Positions 41,341-48,454 of a stretch of DNA of 48,659 nucleotides are shown here, piece after piece. Made by a program: the position numbers and the translations under genes. This stretch comes from Patescibacteria group bacterium (GTDB lineage Bacteria > Patescibacteriota > Minisyncoccia > Phycocordibacterales > SBAW01): assembly GCA_019752125.1 (NCBI GenBank), contig JAIEMM010000004.1:1-48659 (forward strand), written 5' to 3'. Position 1 is the stretch's first letter. Each line of letters starts with the position of its first letter. Under the pieces are notes generated by a model. That model searched no databases, had not been told where the DNA came from, and saw only the letters and a program-made list of their open reading frames with translations.

Positions 41341-41892
41341 TTAAATACGCTTAATCTGCAAGAAATCGAGCTCCACCGGTGTTTCGCGGCCGAACATCGA
41401 AACAAGCACTTTGACCTTTCCGCGGCTCTCGTCTACCTCGCCAACTTTGCCGTCCAATTCCTTGAACGGACCGTCAACGATAACAACTGAGTCGCCAACT
41501 GACACATCGATAGAGTGTTTAACTGAACCCTCTTTCTCCTGCATGCGGCCAAGGAGCGTGTCTACTTCTGACTGCTTCAGAGGCACTGGGTTAACACCTG
41601 AGCCGACGAAGCCAGTCACGCGAGGAGTGTTGCGTACGACATACCATGACTGGTCGTCCACGATCATATCTACGAGCACATAGCCCGGATATACCTTTTC
41701 TTCTTCCTCAACGCGGCGTCCGCCCTTGATCTTAACGGTGCGCTCTGTAGGAACAACAACGCTAAAGATTTTGTCAGTGAGCCCGAGTGACTCAATACGC
41801 TGCTTCAAGTTACGCGCAACTGCGTTCTCGTACCCTGCGTAGGTATGGATCGCGTACCATGCGCGTCCGATGCTTTCGTCTTGTTTTGCCAT
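41341..41892 (-). CDS. nusG: Transcription termination/antitermination factor NusG
   Basis: A 183-aa RNA polymerase-binding factor. The NGN domain (about 10-120) has WYAIHTYAGYENAVARNLKQR and the YPGYVLVDM segment. The C-terminal KOW domain (about 128-183) has VGDSVVIVDGPFKELDGKVGEVDESRGKVKVLVSMFGRETPVELDF. It couples transcription with translation or Rho. It lies between secE and rplK. An imperfect inverted repeat at 41948-41975, overlapping the secE 3' end, separates it from secE. The start has no Shine-Dalgarno. Confidence 0.97.
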   Translation of the reverse strand: MAKQDESIGRAWYAIHTYAGYENAVARNLKQRIESLGLTDKIFSVVVPTERTVKIKGGRRVEEEEKVYPGYVLVDMIVDDQSWYVVRNTPRVTGFVGSGVNPVPLKQSEVDTLLGRMQEKEGSVKHSIDVSVGDSVVIVDGPFKELDGKVGEVDESRGKVKVLVSMFGRETPVELDFLQIKRI

Positions 41893-41966
41893 AAGCTAGT
41901 GAGTGAGAGAATAAAAATTTATTTTTAATTCCGAACGAAGGACGCTTATATAAATGCGAAGCATTT

Positions 41967-42137
41967 CTATATAATTTGCTTAATGACCAATGAAAAAACG
42001 TAATCGAGAAGTCCTAGATAGATAGCCGTTCCAAGCGACACAGCAATAACCACGCCGGTGTATACAACAGCCTGGCGGCGCGTTGGCCACGACACATGTT
42101 TCATTTCCGCACGAACGTCTTTGAAGTAGTTAAACAT
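41967..42137 (-). CDS. secE: Preprotein translocase subunit SecE
   Basis: A 56-aa single-helix subunit of the SecYEG channel. It begins MFNYFKDVRAEMKHVSWPTRRQ, with the amphipathic helix and the conserved VSWPTR hinge, followed by one transmembrane helix (AVVYTGVVIAVSLGTAIYLGLLDYVF). This is the minimal form found in most bacteria. It is the first gene of secE-nusG-rplK, with a strong promoter at 42196-42224 and a leader of about 52 nt that holds a GC hairpin. Confidence 0.93.
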   Translation of the reverse strand: MFNYFKDVRAEMKHVSWPTRRQAVVYTGVVIAVSLGTAIYLGLLDYVFSLVIKQII

Positions 42138-42164
42138 AGGTTTTCTGTAATTTTTGCCAATTTT

Positions 42165-42183
42165 AAAACCCCTCCCGGGGCTT
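42165..42183 (-). promoter_or_regulatory. Hairpin in the secE leader
   Basis: On the minus strand AAGCCCC-GGGA-GGGGTTT, with further T/A, starts about 5 nt from the predicted transcript start and lies about 28 nt before the secE ATG. It resembles a short intrinsic terminator and could attenuate the operon. Confidence 0.45.
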
Positions 42184-42195
42184 GTTTACACACTC

Positions 42196-42224
42196 AGAAT
42201 ACTCCTCTAAATGAGCCTTGTCAA
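42196..42224 (-). promoter_or_regulatory. Promoter of secE-nusG-rplK
   Basis: On the minus strand a perfect TTGACA (42219-42224), a 17-nt spacer and TATTCT (42196-42201). Its -35 overlaps the -35 of the divergent orphan unit E. Confidence 0.85.
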
Positions 42225-42246
42225 TATGAGGATTTGGGTACATTAA
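42218..42246 (+). promoter_or_regulatory. Promoter of orphan unit E
   Basis: TTGTCA (42218-42223) with TACATT (42239-42244, spacer 15) or CATTAA (42241-42246, spacer 17). The leader is short and contains a full Shine-Dalgarno. Confidence 0.55.
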
Positions 42247-42261
42247 CGGCGGAGGTGACAA

Positions 42262-42549
42262 ATGATCTGTCTACTTTGCATGATTGCCGCCGGTTTGGTG
42301 ATGAGCACGGTCTGGAACGAGGAAAAGAAGGGGCGTCTCGACCAGCTCCCTAGGCTCTATGCCATAAGCGTATGCTTGGGCTGGGCTCTCGGGCTTCAGA
42401 CCAAGGACAGTGTCGGCCAATTCACGGACGCCGACATGGCTCTCTACGTCTCAATCATCTGGTACCTGTGGGCACTTGTCTCACTGGTCCTGATGATCCG
42501 TGTCCAGTATCGGCTCTACTGGCTCGACGTACGCGCCGGTCGCCGATAA
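42262..42549 (+). CDS. Small membrane protein, orphan unit E
   Basis: An unrecognised 95-aa protein with three hydrophobic segments: about 1-18 (ICLLCMIAAGLVMSTVW), 33-47 (YAISVCLGWALGL) and 60-82 (ALYVSIIWYLWALVSLVLMI). It ends in a basic, aromatic tail (YRLYWLDVRAGRR). It is probably an inner-membrane protein with a short charged loop after helix 1. GGAGG lies 6 nt before the ATG. G+C is about 57% in the one line counted. It is divergent from secE, antisense to the surrounding genes, and ends at a strong terminator of the orphan-unit type. Confidence 0.75.
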   Translation: MICLLCMIAAGLVMSTVWNEEKKGRLDQLPRLYAISVCLGWALGLQTKDSVGQFTDADMALYVSIIWYLWALVSLVLMIRVQYRLYWLDVRAGRR

Positions 42550-42574
42550 CGCAAAACCATTCTTCGTTTGATCT

Positions 42575-42605
42575 CGCCGAGGACAGTCCTCGGCGGTTTT
42601 TTCTT
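42575..42605 (+). terminator. Terminator of orphan unit E
   Basis: A perfect 9-bp stem CGCCGAGGA/TCCTCGGCG with a CAG loop, then GTTTTTTCTTAA. A weaker second hairpin (CAAGG/CCTTG, 42616-42630), followed by TTTTTT, backs it up. Confidence 0.92.
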
Positions 42606-42683
42606 AATGCCCTGGCAAGGTCCGACCTTGGCGAGTTTTTTGCTATTCAAATTTGAAAATTCTTTGATCCTTAGAGAAGTCGT

Positions 42684-42716
42684 TAAACAAAAATCTCCCC
42701 GATGGGGAGATTTTTG
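42684..42716 (-). terminator. Terminator of the SIMPL-domain gene
   Basis: ATCTCCCC/GGGGAGAT with a short loop. The minus-strand tail is TTTTTGTTTAACG. The plus strand is also T-rich after the stem, so it may act in both directions. Confidence 0.85.
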
Positions 42717-42729
42717 TTATGTAACCTAT

Positions 42730-43539
42730 TTAACGAATTTCGTACGTGATGGAGACATCGTTGGTGACTTTGTTCTGACCAACAGAGATCTCAGGAGCAG
42801 CTGGAGCCGTCACCCCACCCTTTCCATACGCATCCATAGCGCTATACATCACAGCACGAGGATACCCACTACCGTTTTCATTGAACGCTGTTACACGAAC
42901 AATAGAAACGCCGAGTTGTTTTGCAAGTGTTTCTGCCTTTTCTTTTGCATCAGCGATAGCTTTGTCGCGAGCCTCATCCTGGATTGCTTGAGGGTCATCA
43001 AAGGTAAAGCTAAGGCCGCTTACCTCAGTAGCGCCCTTGCTGCCTACGCCTGCCAAAAGGTCGCCTGCTTTAGCCGTAGTACGAACCTTGATAGTCGTAG
43101 TTTGGCGCACTTCGTATCCACGCAAGGTTTGCTTGCCGCCTGGGCAATAACCTCCAGTACATGCAGCTTGCGTGTAATCGTACTGTGGATTTACCGAGTA
43201 GTTGCTGGTTTGAATATCTTTTTCATCGACACCTGCACTCTTGAGATATGCAGTTACTGCGTTTGCCTTTGCGGTTGCATCGGCTTGCGCAGCATCAACA
43301 GTCGATTTTTCAGAAACCACTGAGAACGAGAACGTTGCGATGTCTGGAACACCCATAGCCTCACCGTGGCCCGACACCGTGATGGTGTTAGCTGCTGGTA
43401 GACCTGCGCCTATATAGCGCCACTGCATAAGACCTCCAATAGCTTGAACTGCTAAAAATACCCCGAGCACAACAACTGTCGCGAGAAGCGCCTTGCGCAG
43501 AAGTTCACCTGTGGGACCTTCAAATGGCATACCTTCCAT
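42730..43539 (-). CDS. SIMPL-domain (DUF541) envelope protein
   Basis: A 269-aa protein. It has one N-terminal membrane helix (about 15-38) and an extracytoplasmic SIMPL domain (about 48-269) with TITVSGHGEAMGVPDIATFSFSV, IQTSNYSVNPQYDY, YEVRQTTTIKVR and DEARDKAIADAKEKAETLAKQLG. Two Cys (ACTGGYC) lie in a family-variable loop. SIMPL proteins are periplasmic or surface oligomers, some linked to oxidative stress; the function here is unknown. The ATG at 43539 lacks a Shine-Dalgarno. It is monocistronic, with a terminator at 42684-42716. Confidence 0.85.
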   Translation of the reverse strand: MEGMPFEGPTGELLRKALLATVVVLGVFLAVQAIGGLMQWRYIGAGLPAANTITVSGHGEAMGVPDIATFSFSVVSEKSTVDAAQADATAKANAVTAYLKSAGVDEKDIQTSNYSVNPQYDYTQAACTGGYCPGGKQTLRGYEVRQTTTIKVRTTAKAGDLLAGVGSKGATEVSGLSFTFDDPQAIQDEARDKAIADAKEKAETLAKQLGVSIVRVTAFNENGSGYPRAVMYSAMDAYGKGGVTAPAAPEISVGQNKVTNDVSITYEIR

Positions 43540-43590
43540 ATATTTACGTAAAACTACTAATGATTAATACAAACTTCCCAGACGATGACG

Positions 43591-44283
43591 CTACTGAACG
43601 CTCTTTATTACCTGCATTGCTTGTGTGTATGGGAGAGCACCTGGAATAACGGCCGCCTTACCAGATTTTGTGTTGAGCACGACCACATACGGCGTACCTG
43701 AACCTCCTATCCCTTGTACTTCCTGTGAATCTGCGTCGATATTCTTCTGGTAGGTAGAGTTGGCTACACACTGGTTGTATGTAGTCATATTTGCACCAAA
43801 CTCTTTCGCAAGCTGTGCCGAGTACGAAGCTGAGAGTTGAGATTGGTTCTTAAATACTGCGTCAGCGTATTTCCAGAAACCATCATTGCCCAACTGTGCA
43901 GCGATACATTCTGCTGCATTTGCTGCTGGGTTTGCCTGAGGGTGAATTGAGGTAAGCGGAAATTGACGGTACACCAACGAAATTTGTCCGTTAGACTCAT
44001 CAACAATTTTTTTGAGTGTTGGGTAAATTACTTCGCAGTACGGACACTGAAAGTCAGAGTATTCGATAAGTACGATGGGCGCCGTAGGCGAACCAACGAT
44101 ATGATCGCTTGCTGATGGCTTGCGTACAGTTGAAGGGAGCGCGCTTGGTGCGGCAACGTTCCCTACCGCCGCAGCCGTAGGCTGCGGAGAATTTCTGGTA
44201 ACCACGATAGCCCCTGCGATGATAATACCGGCAATGAGTATCGCTGCCGATGGAGACAACTTAAAACTTTTTTCTTCAGACAT
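43591..44283 (-). CDS. DsbA-like thiol:disulfide oxidoreductase
   Basis: A 230-aa membrane-anchored protein. A transmembrane helix (about 13-28) is followed by a Thr/Pro/Ala linker. A thioredoxin-fold domain with an inserted helical part (about 58-230) has the active site DFQCPYCE (C80, C83) and the cis-Pro loop GIGGSGTPYVVV. It would form disulfides in secreted proteins such as the Cys-containing lipase-like and SIMPL proteins of this window. TATAAT (44290-44295) lies exactly 6 nt before the ATG, so it is probably leaderless. Confidence 0.9.
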   Translation of the reverse strand: MSEEKSFKLSPSAAILIAGIIIAGAIVVTRNSPQPTAAAVGNVAAPSALPSTVRKPSASDHIVGSPTAPIVLIEYSDFQCPYCEVIYPTLKKIVDESNGQISLVYRQFPLTSIHPQANPAANAAECIAAQLGNDGFWKYADAVFKNQSQLSASYSAQLAKEFGANMTTYNQCVANSTYQKNIDADSQEVQGIGGSGTPYVVVLNTKSGKAAVIPGALPYTQAMQVIKSVQ

Positions 44284-44295
44284 GCGGGAATTATA

Positions 44296-44667
44296 CTACT
44301 TCTTTGCGAGCAGGTCGCGGATTTCCTCGAGGAGTTTTTCTTCGTTTGATTTCTTTGGGGCTTCAGGAGAGCCTTTGAAGCGTGTCGTGAGTTTGTTTAC
44401 TGGCAATACGACAAAGAAGTAGATTGTTACCGCAATGATAAGGAATGAGACCAGCGAATTAAGAAAGTCGCCGTAGGGAAACTCAACTCCGCGGAAGGTA
44501 AATGCAAATTTAGAGAAATCCGGCTGATGCACAAGAGCAGATATAAGCGGCGTGAAGAGATCCTTCACAAGCGAGTTAACAACTGCACTAAACGCAGCAC
44601 CCACCATAACGCCCACCGCTAGATCAACTACATTGCCTCGTAAAATAAAATTTCTAAAGCCTTTCAT
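44296..44667 (-). CDS. mscL: Large-conductance mechanosensitive channel
   Basis: A 123-aa channel that opens under osmotic downshock. It has the N-terminal helix MKGFRNFILRGNVVDLAVGVMVGAAFSAVVNSLVKDLFTPLIS, the second helix FLIIAVTIYFFVVLPVNKL and the cytoplasmic C-terminal helix bundle (EEKLLEEIRDLLAKK). It is full length. The start overlaps the stop of the upstream DUF1003-like gene by 4 nt (ATGA), so the two are coupled. Confidence 0.96.
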   Translation of the reverse strand: MKGFRNFILRGNVVDLAVGVMVGAAFSAVVNSLVKDLFTPLISALVHQPDFSKFAFTFRGVEFPYGDFLNSLVSFLIIAVTIYFFVVLPVNKLTTRFKGSPEAPKKSNEEKLLEEIRDLLAKK

Positions 44668-45134
44668 TTGTTTTGTAGTCGTTCAATATCAGTTATTAAT
44701 TTCTTCAAACCAGTTTGGATTTCTTCTAGTGTCTTTGCCTGCCCCGCGTGGAGCGCCTCTTCTTCTTTTTCTTCTTCCGTCATTTCTTCGACATCTTCTT
44801 GGATTTCGTCGACGTCTTCCTGGATCTCATCGACATCTTCTTGAATTTCATCCACGTCCTCTTGGATCTCGTCGATGTCTTCCTGGATTTCATCGATGTC
44901 TTCCGCTTGGTAGTTGATGGTCATCTGGATAAAGATGGAAAGGTAGATGGCCTCAAGCGAGACAATGGTTGTGAGGAAAAGCAGCATGCTTTCAAACGCA
45001 ACAAATCCTGACCACACAGAAACAAATGCCCCCAAGAAAAGGATACTATGCACGATAACAGACCCGATAGAGCCTACCGAGCGCGTCACCATGAACGCAA
45101 ATTGTTCTAGTTTTTCTTTAGGTTTCTTTGCCAT
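44664..45134 (-). CDS. DUF1003-like membrane protein with heptad repeat
   Basis: A 156-aa protein with two membrane helices (about 20-42 and 48-72, ending LTTIVSLEAIYLSIFIQMT) resembling DUF1003. A cytoplasmic tail follows in which the heptad DEIQED(I/V) is repeated about six times in a row (about residues 77-117), then a Glu-rich helix and KTLEEIQTGLKKLITDIERLQNK. The heptads predict a long acidic coiled coil. It is coupled to mscL by a 4-nt overlap and starts next to the stop of the methyltransferase gene (TAGTATG). Function unknown; a tethering or oligomerisation role is inferred. Confidence 0.8.
   Translation of the reverse strand: MAKKPKEKLEQFAFMVTRSVGSIGSVIVHSILFLGAFVSVWSGFVAFESMLLFLTTIVSLEAIYLSIFIQMTINYQAEDIDEIQEDIDEIQEDVDEIQEDVDEIQEDVDEIQEDVEEMTEEEKEEEALHAGQAKTLEEIQTGLKKLITDIERLQNK
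44780..44905 (-). repeat. 21-bp tandem repeat encoding DEIQEDV heptads
   Basis: About six near-identical 21-bp units lie within the 44664-45134 gene. Differences between units are mostly synonymous, with Val/Ile the only amino-acid variation. Copy number may vary between strains. Confidence 0.8.
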
Positions 45135-45135
45135 A

Positions 45136-45900
45136 CTACGTACTCTTGCATTCTAACATTAGGAACATTGGGATTTCTTTGCGAGTACGGTCTTCGGTTT
45201 CTTGGCGAGGGCCCTTCTGGCTTTGTTTATGTGAAATCCATTCTTCAAGGCGCGTTATTGCAAAACCTGCCTTACACAAAGATTTTGAAAAATCTTGCAG
45301 CGAGCGATGATACGAAATCGTCTTCGCGCTTCCCTCTTTACCTGGATGTACGAACAGCTCGGCTTTCTGTGCCGATAAGTAAGAATCTACGCGGCGATAT
45401 TGTTCTTTCGTTTCCTCATCAAAACCCCAGCTCGAGTGCCCCGGAATACGGAACGCTGGATGCATTAACACCATGACCAACTTCCCTCCTGGCTTGAGTA
45501 CGCGCTTAGCTTCTGCGAACGTGCCATCGATGTTTTTAATATTTTGAATCGCGAGAACGATAGTCGCAGCATCGAATACTCCGCTTTTTGTGAAATTTAA
45601 ATTGTCTGCAGGCGCGACATAGTACTGCACTGTTTTTCCTGAAAGCTTTTTAGCCTGGGTGATAAGCGCCTGTGCAATATCAGCACCAACTACCTCTGCA
45701 CCTGCGGCTGCAAATTCGCGAGAGAAAAACCCTTGCCCACACGCAATATCGATAACCTTCATTCCGGACTTACTGTCGAGAATGCGAAGAAGATTGGGCA
45801 GGATAACCTGCTTTTGATAGGAGTCTTCTGTGGTCTCCAGGTATGAGCTATACCAATCGGCCACCCCTCCCCACGAGGTTGTTTGCTGTTTCTTCTTCAT
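45136..45900 (-). CDS. SAM-dependent methyltransferase
   Basis: A protein of about 254 aa with a class I methyltransferase fold. Motif I is VIDIACGQGFFSREFAAAGAEVVGADI, post-I is GADIAQALI, and the motif around AATIVLAIQNI is followed by LKPGGKLVMVLMHPAF. The N-terminus, SWGGVADWYSSYLE, is typical of small-molecule methyltransferases of this group. Substrate unknown. I chose ATG 45900 because it matches the usual start; the frame runs to an ATG at 45948, and an extended -10 (TGGTATAAA) lies near 45996. It is followed by the DUF1003-like gene. Confidence 0.83.
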   Translation of the reverse strand: MKKKQQTTSWGGVADWYSSYLETTEDSYQKQVILPNLLRILDSKSGMKVIDIACGQGFFSREFAAAGAEVVGADIAQALITQAKKLSGKTVQYYVAPADNLNFTKSGVFDAATIVLAIQNIKNIDGTFAEAKRVLKPGGKLVMVLMHPAFRIPGHSSWGFDEETKEQYRRVDSYLSAQKAELFVHPGKEGSAKTISYHRSLQDFSKSLCKAGFAITRLEEWISHKQSQKGPRQETEDRTRKEIPMFLMLECKST

Positions 45901-46021
45901 AATTCTTGGGGTGCCGTCGTAGAGGATGTTAGAACTGTTTTTGAGCATCTAAACGACGCGACAGTCTACATTCCCGACCTGACACCTATCTTTATACCAG
46001 ACCTCTTGGCTACTGCATAAG

Positions 46022-46936
46022 CTATACGACCTCGGTTGGCTCAAGAGCACAATCTTCCTCATTTCCCAGTTCGCTTTGCAGGGTTGTATGGCCAATGCCA
46101 AACTTGTGTCGCAGTTCATCAGATACTCTTGCCATAAAAGCGTCGTCGGGATGTCCTTTCGGCATAACCAAGTGGCACGTTAAAGCAATTTCAGTTGTTC
46201 CAATCGGCCAAATATGTAAGTCGTGAATACGTACTACTCCCGCCAAACTTGCGAGGTATTTTTTTACTTCAGCTGGGTTGATTGAAGTTGGCACAGCATC
46301 AAGCGACATGTTGACCGCTTCGCGCAACAAGCCCCATGTGCTCCAAACAATGACGAGAGATATGCCAATACTTACTACTGGGTCAACCCAGTACCAACCA
46401 GTCTTGAGAAGAATTAGGCCTCCAATAAGAACGCCGAGTGATACGGCAGCATCAGAAACAAGATGTAGGAACGCACCGCGGGTATTAAGGTCATTTCTCT
46501 TGTTCCTCAACAGCCAAGCAGAGAAAGAGTTAATAAGGATTGCAATAGCTGCAACCAAAATTACTGTACCGCCCGCCACAGGACTTGGTTCGGCAATACG
46601 TCTGACCGCTTCCAACACGATAGCTCCCGTGGCGATAAGCAGGAAACCACCGTTAATAAGTGCTGCGAGGATAGTCGTGGAGCGAAAGCCGTACGTGTAC
46701 TGCGCCGTTGGATTTTTCCTTGAGAGCATCAGAGCGCCCCACGCGAGCAGTAGACCCAATACATCCCCAAAGTTGTGCCCCGCATCAGCAAGTAGCGCGA
46801 CAGAGTGTGCAAATATGCCAAAACCAACTTCTGCTATTACCAGTGCAATGTTTAGAGCAATACCAACTGCAAAGGCAACGTTCAGATTGTCGGGAACGTG
46901 TGAGTGGGAATGCCCGTGATTTTCTTTTTCAGCCAT
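46022..46936 (-). CDS. Cation diffusion facilitator (CzcD/ZitB-type metal exporter)
   Basis: A 304-aa exporter of Zn2+ or similar ions in exchange for protons. The His-rich N-terminus (HGHSHSH) and six helices are present. The metal site in helix 2 is HSVALLADAGHNFGDV, and the helix 5 pair is HLVSDAAVSLGVL. The C-terminal domain (about 210-304) carries LHIWPIGTTEIALTCHLVMP. It is a standard CDF protein. It lies next to the cupredoxin, HMA and DUF305 genes, which form a metal-handling cluster. Confidence 0.94.
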   Translation of the reverse strand: MAEKENHGHSHSHVPDNLNVAFAVGIALNIALVIAEVGFGIFAHSVALLADAGHNFGDVLGLLLAWGALMLSRKNPTAQYTYGFRSTTILAALINGGFLLIATGAIVLEAVRRIAEPSPVAGGTVILVAAIAILINSFSAWLLRNKRNDLNTRGAFLHLVSDAAVSLGVLIGGLILLKTGWYWVDPVVSIGISLVIVWSTWGLLREAVNMSLDAVPTSINPAEVKKYLASLAGVVRIHDLHIWPIGTTEIALTCHLVMPKGHPDDAFMARVSDELRHKFGIGHTTLQSELGNEEDCALEPTEVV

Positions 46937-46961
46937 ATCAGTTCAGTATTGTACGACAGTT

Positions 46962-47351
46962 CTATCCTTGAAAGTCCACCTCGAAGGAGTACATACCCAT
47001 CACACATACGCCCTGTAGCTTCGCCACCTGCGGGCTACCAATGTCTATGTCTGTTGCACCAGAAGACGGCAAAGTCTTACTTATACCCATACTCGGGATG
47101 CGAACCGAGGTTGAACAGTCATATGAACCGTTGGTGTTGAAACGCAGAATGGTTGGCATACCCGCTTTCGCTGCGCTTACTTTAGGGTGGTAGCCACCCT
47201 TCACATCTACTTCGACAATCTGTTTGCCATCCACAATACTCACATTATTTGCAGGTGCATCATTAGCGAGTTGCGGCGGGTTTTTGGAAGTGAAATAGAT
47301 GGCACCGCCGATAAGTAGTGCGACCCCAAGAATTGCCCAAGAAGTTTTCAT
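46962..47351 (-). CDS. Membrane-anchored cupredoxin-like protein
   Basis: A 129-aa protein. A signal anchor (about 5-20) is followed by a cupredoxin beta-barrel (about 38-129). Candidate metal ligands are H55 in GGYHPKV, C79 and the C116-x-M-x-M120 group near the end. This is like plastocyanin-type or EfeO-type cupredoxins that bind copper outside the membrane. TATAAT (47358-47363) lies exactly 6 nt before the ATG, a leaderless start. It is placed between a CDF exporter and an HMA-domain transporter. Confidence 0.85.
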   Translation of the reverse strand: MKTSWAILGVALLIGGAIYFTSKNPPQLANDAPANNVSIVDGKQIVEVDVKGGYHPKVSAAKAGMPTILRFNTNGSYDCSTSVRIPSMGISKTLPSSGATDIDIGSPQVAKLQGVCVMGMYSFEVDFQG

Positions 47352-47365
47352 ACAGTGATTATATG

Positions 47366-48385
47366 TTAGAGACTAAATAGTGGTTGAATGAGCTCAATTA
47401 CGACCAGTGCATTCATCAGGTTATAGAGTGCGAACAGAATGACGATGAGTCCTGCTGTTTTGAAGAAGATGCCAGCGTAAGAACTGTTTTGGATGCTGAA
47501 TGAGCTAAAACTGACCAACCCCAGAACAGGAAGAGTGCCCAACGCAAACGTGCCCATCGTGAGAGCCCCTGTAAGGAAGCTACCTGTGGAGAGCGTATAT
47601 ATTTGCATGGACTGCGTAAACCCACACGGCAGAAAGAATGTTGCTATACCGACAAGAAACGGCGTAAGACGATGGTTAAGTTTGGATGCGCCGTACGCGT
47701 GCCGCGCAAAGAACTTTGGCATTGAGGGCTGTAATCTCTTTGACCAGTGAAACACATCGAGCAAGTTGATGCCGAGGATGAGCATCACAATTGCTACGAG
47801 CACGCTTAGAGAGAATGTTGCACTTACATTCAGTGTGAATGCCGAGCCGACTGCACCAATAACGCCACCGAGCACAAAGAAGGATATAAGTCGTCCTGCG
47901 TGAAATAACAGTTGTGGTTTTACTCTGTCTCCTTCTTTAGCGAATGTTGCCGACATCGAGAGCACCAGCCCGCCCACAACAGCCATGCAGGTTGAGAGCG
48001 AAGCGATAATGCCTATTACGAATGCTGTACCGTAGTTCACATTTCCCCCACCAACCAGATTTACGAGCCCTGCTTTTTGCAGAAACACGAAGCCGACTGC
48101 AAACGCTATTGCAGCTGGTAGTGCTATTTTGAAATCAGACCAGCGTTTAGGTTGAGTTCTTTTTTCTGTAGAGAGAGTATACCCATGCTTTGCAAGTATA
48201 TGTGTTAGTTCCTTGGCGATTGTTTCAGTAGACTTATCATTAAACTCTCCTGCGATTTCAACGGTATGATTGTTTAGACTAGATTTTGCTTTTGTTATGT
48301 ATGAGACCTCTTCAAGTTCGCTTTCTGTTAAAAGTATACAGGCGTTGCAGTGCATACCCTGTATATGAAATGTGTGTGTTTTCAT
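47366..48385 (-). CDS. HMA-domain fusion with UreH/TauE-type membrane protein
   Basis: A 339-aa protein. Residues 1-70 are a heavy-metal-associated domain with GMHCNAC (C13, C16). From about 88 on there are six or more membrane helices of the UreH_2/DsbD-like type, with STCMAVVGGLVLSMSAT and FFLPCGFTQSMQIYTLSTGSF as conserved helices. Such fusions are linked to copper or other metal transport and cytochrome oxidase assembly in other bacteria. Direction of transport unknown. It is the third gene of the metal cluster; the upstream neighbour is the DUF305 gene. Confidence 0.88.
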   Translation of the reverse strand: MKTHTFHIQGMHCNACILLTESELEEVSYITKAKSSLNNHTVEIAGEFNDKSTETIAKELTHILAKHGYTLSTEKRTQPKRWSDFKIALPAAIAFAVGFVFLQKAGLVNLVGGGNVNYGTAFVIGIIASLSTCMAVVGGLVLSMSATFAKEGDRVKPQLLFHAGRLISFFVLGGVIGAVGSAFTLNVSATFSLSVLVAIVMLILGINLLDVFHWSKRLQPSMPKFFARHAYGASKLNHRLTPFLVGIATFFLPCGFTQSMQIYTLSTGSFLTGALTMGTFALGTLPVLGLVSFSSFSIQNSSYAGIFFKTAGLIVILFALYNLMNALVVIELIQPLFSL

Positions 48386-48454
48386 ATTTTTTGAACCTAT
48401 TTTTCTGATATTCCGTGAATGAATGAGGATTTTTGCATTTAGATAATTACAATT

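Noticed and set aside
44748-45011. Plus-strand frame with repeated DFIDVFLD motif
   Set aside because: It is the antisense shadow of the DEIQEDV repeat in the DUF1003-like gene.
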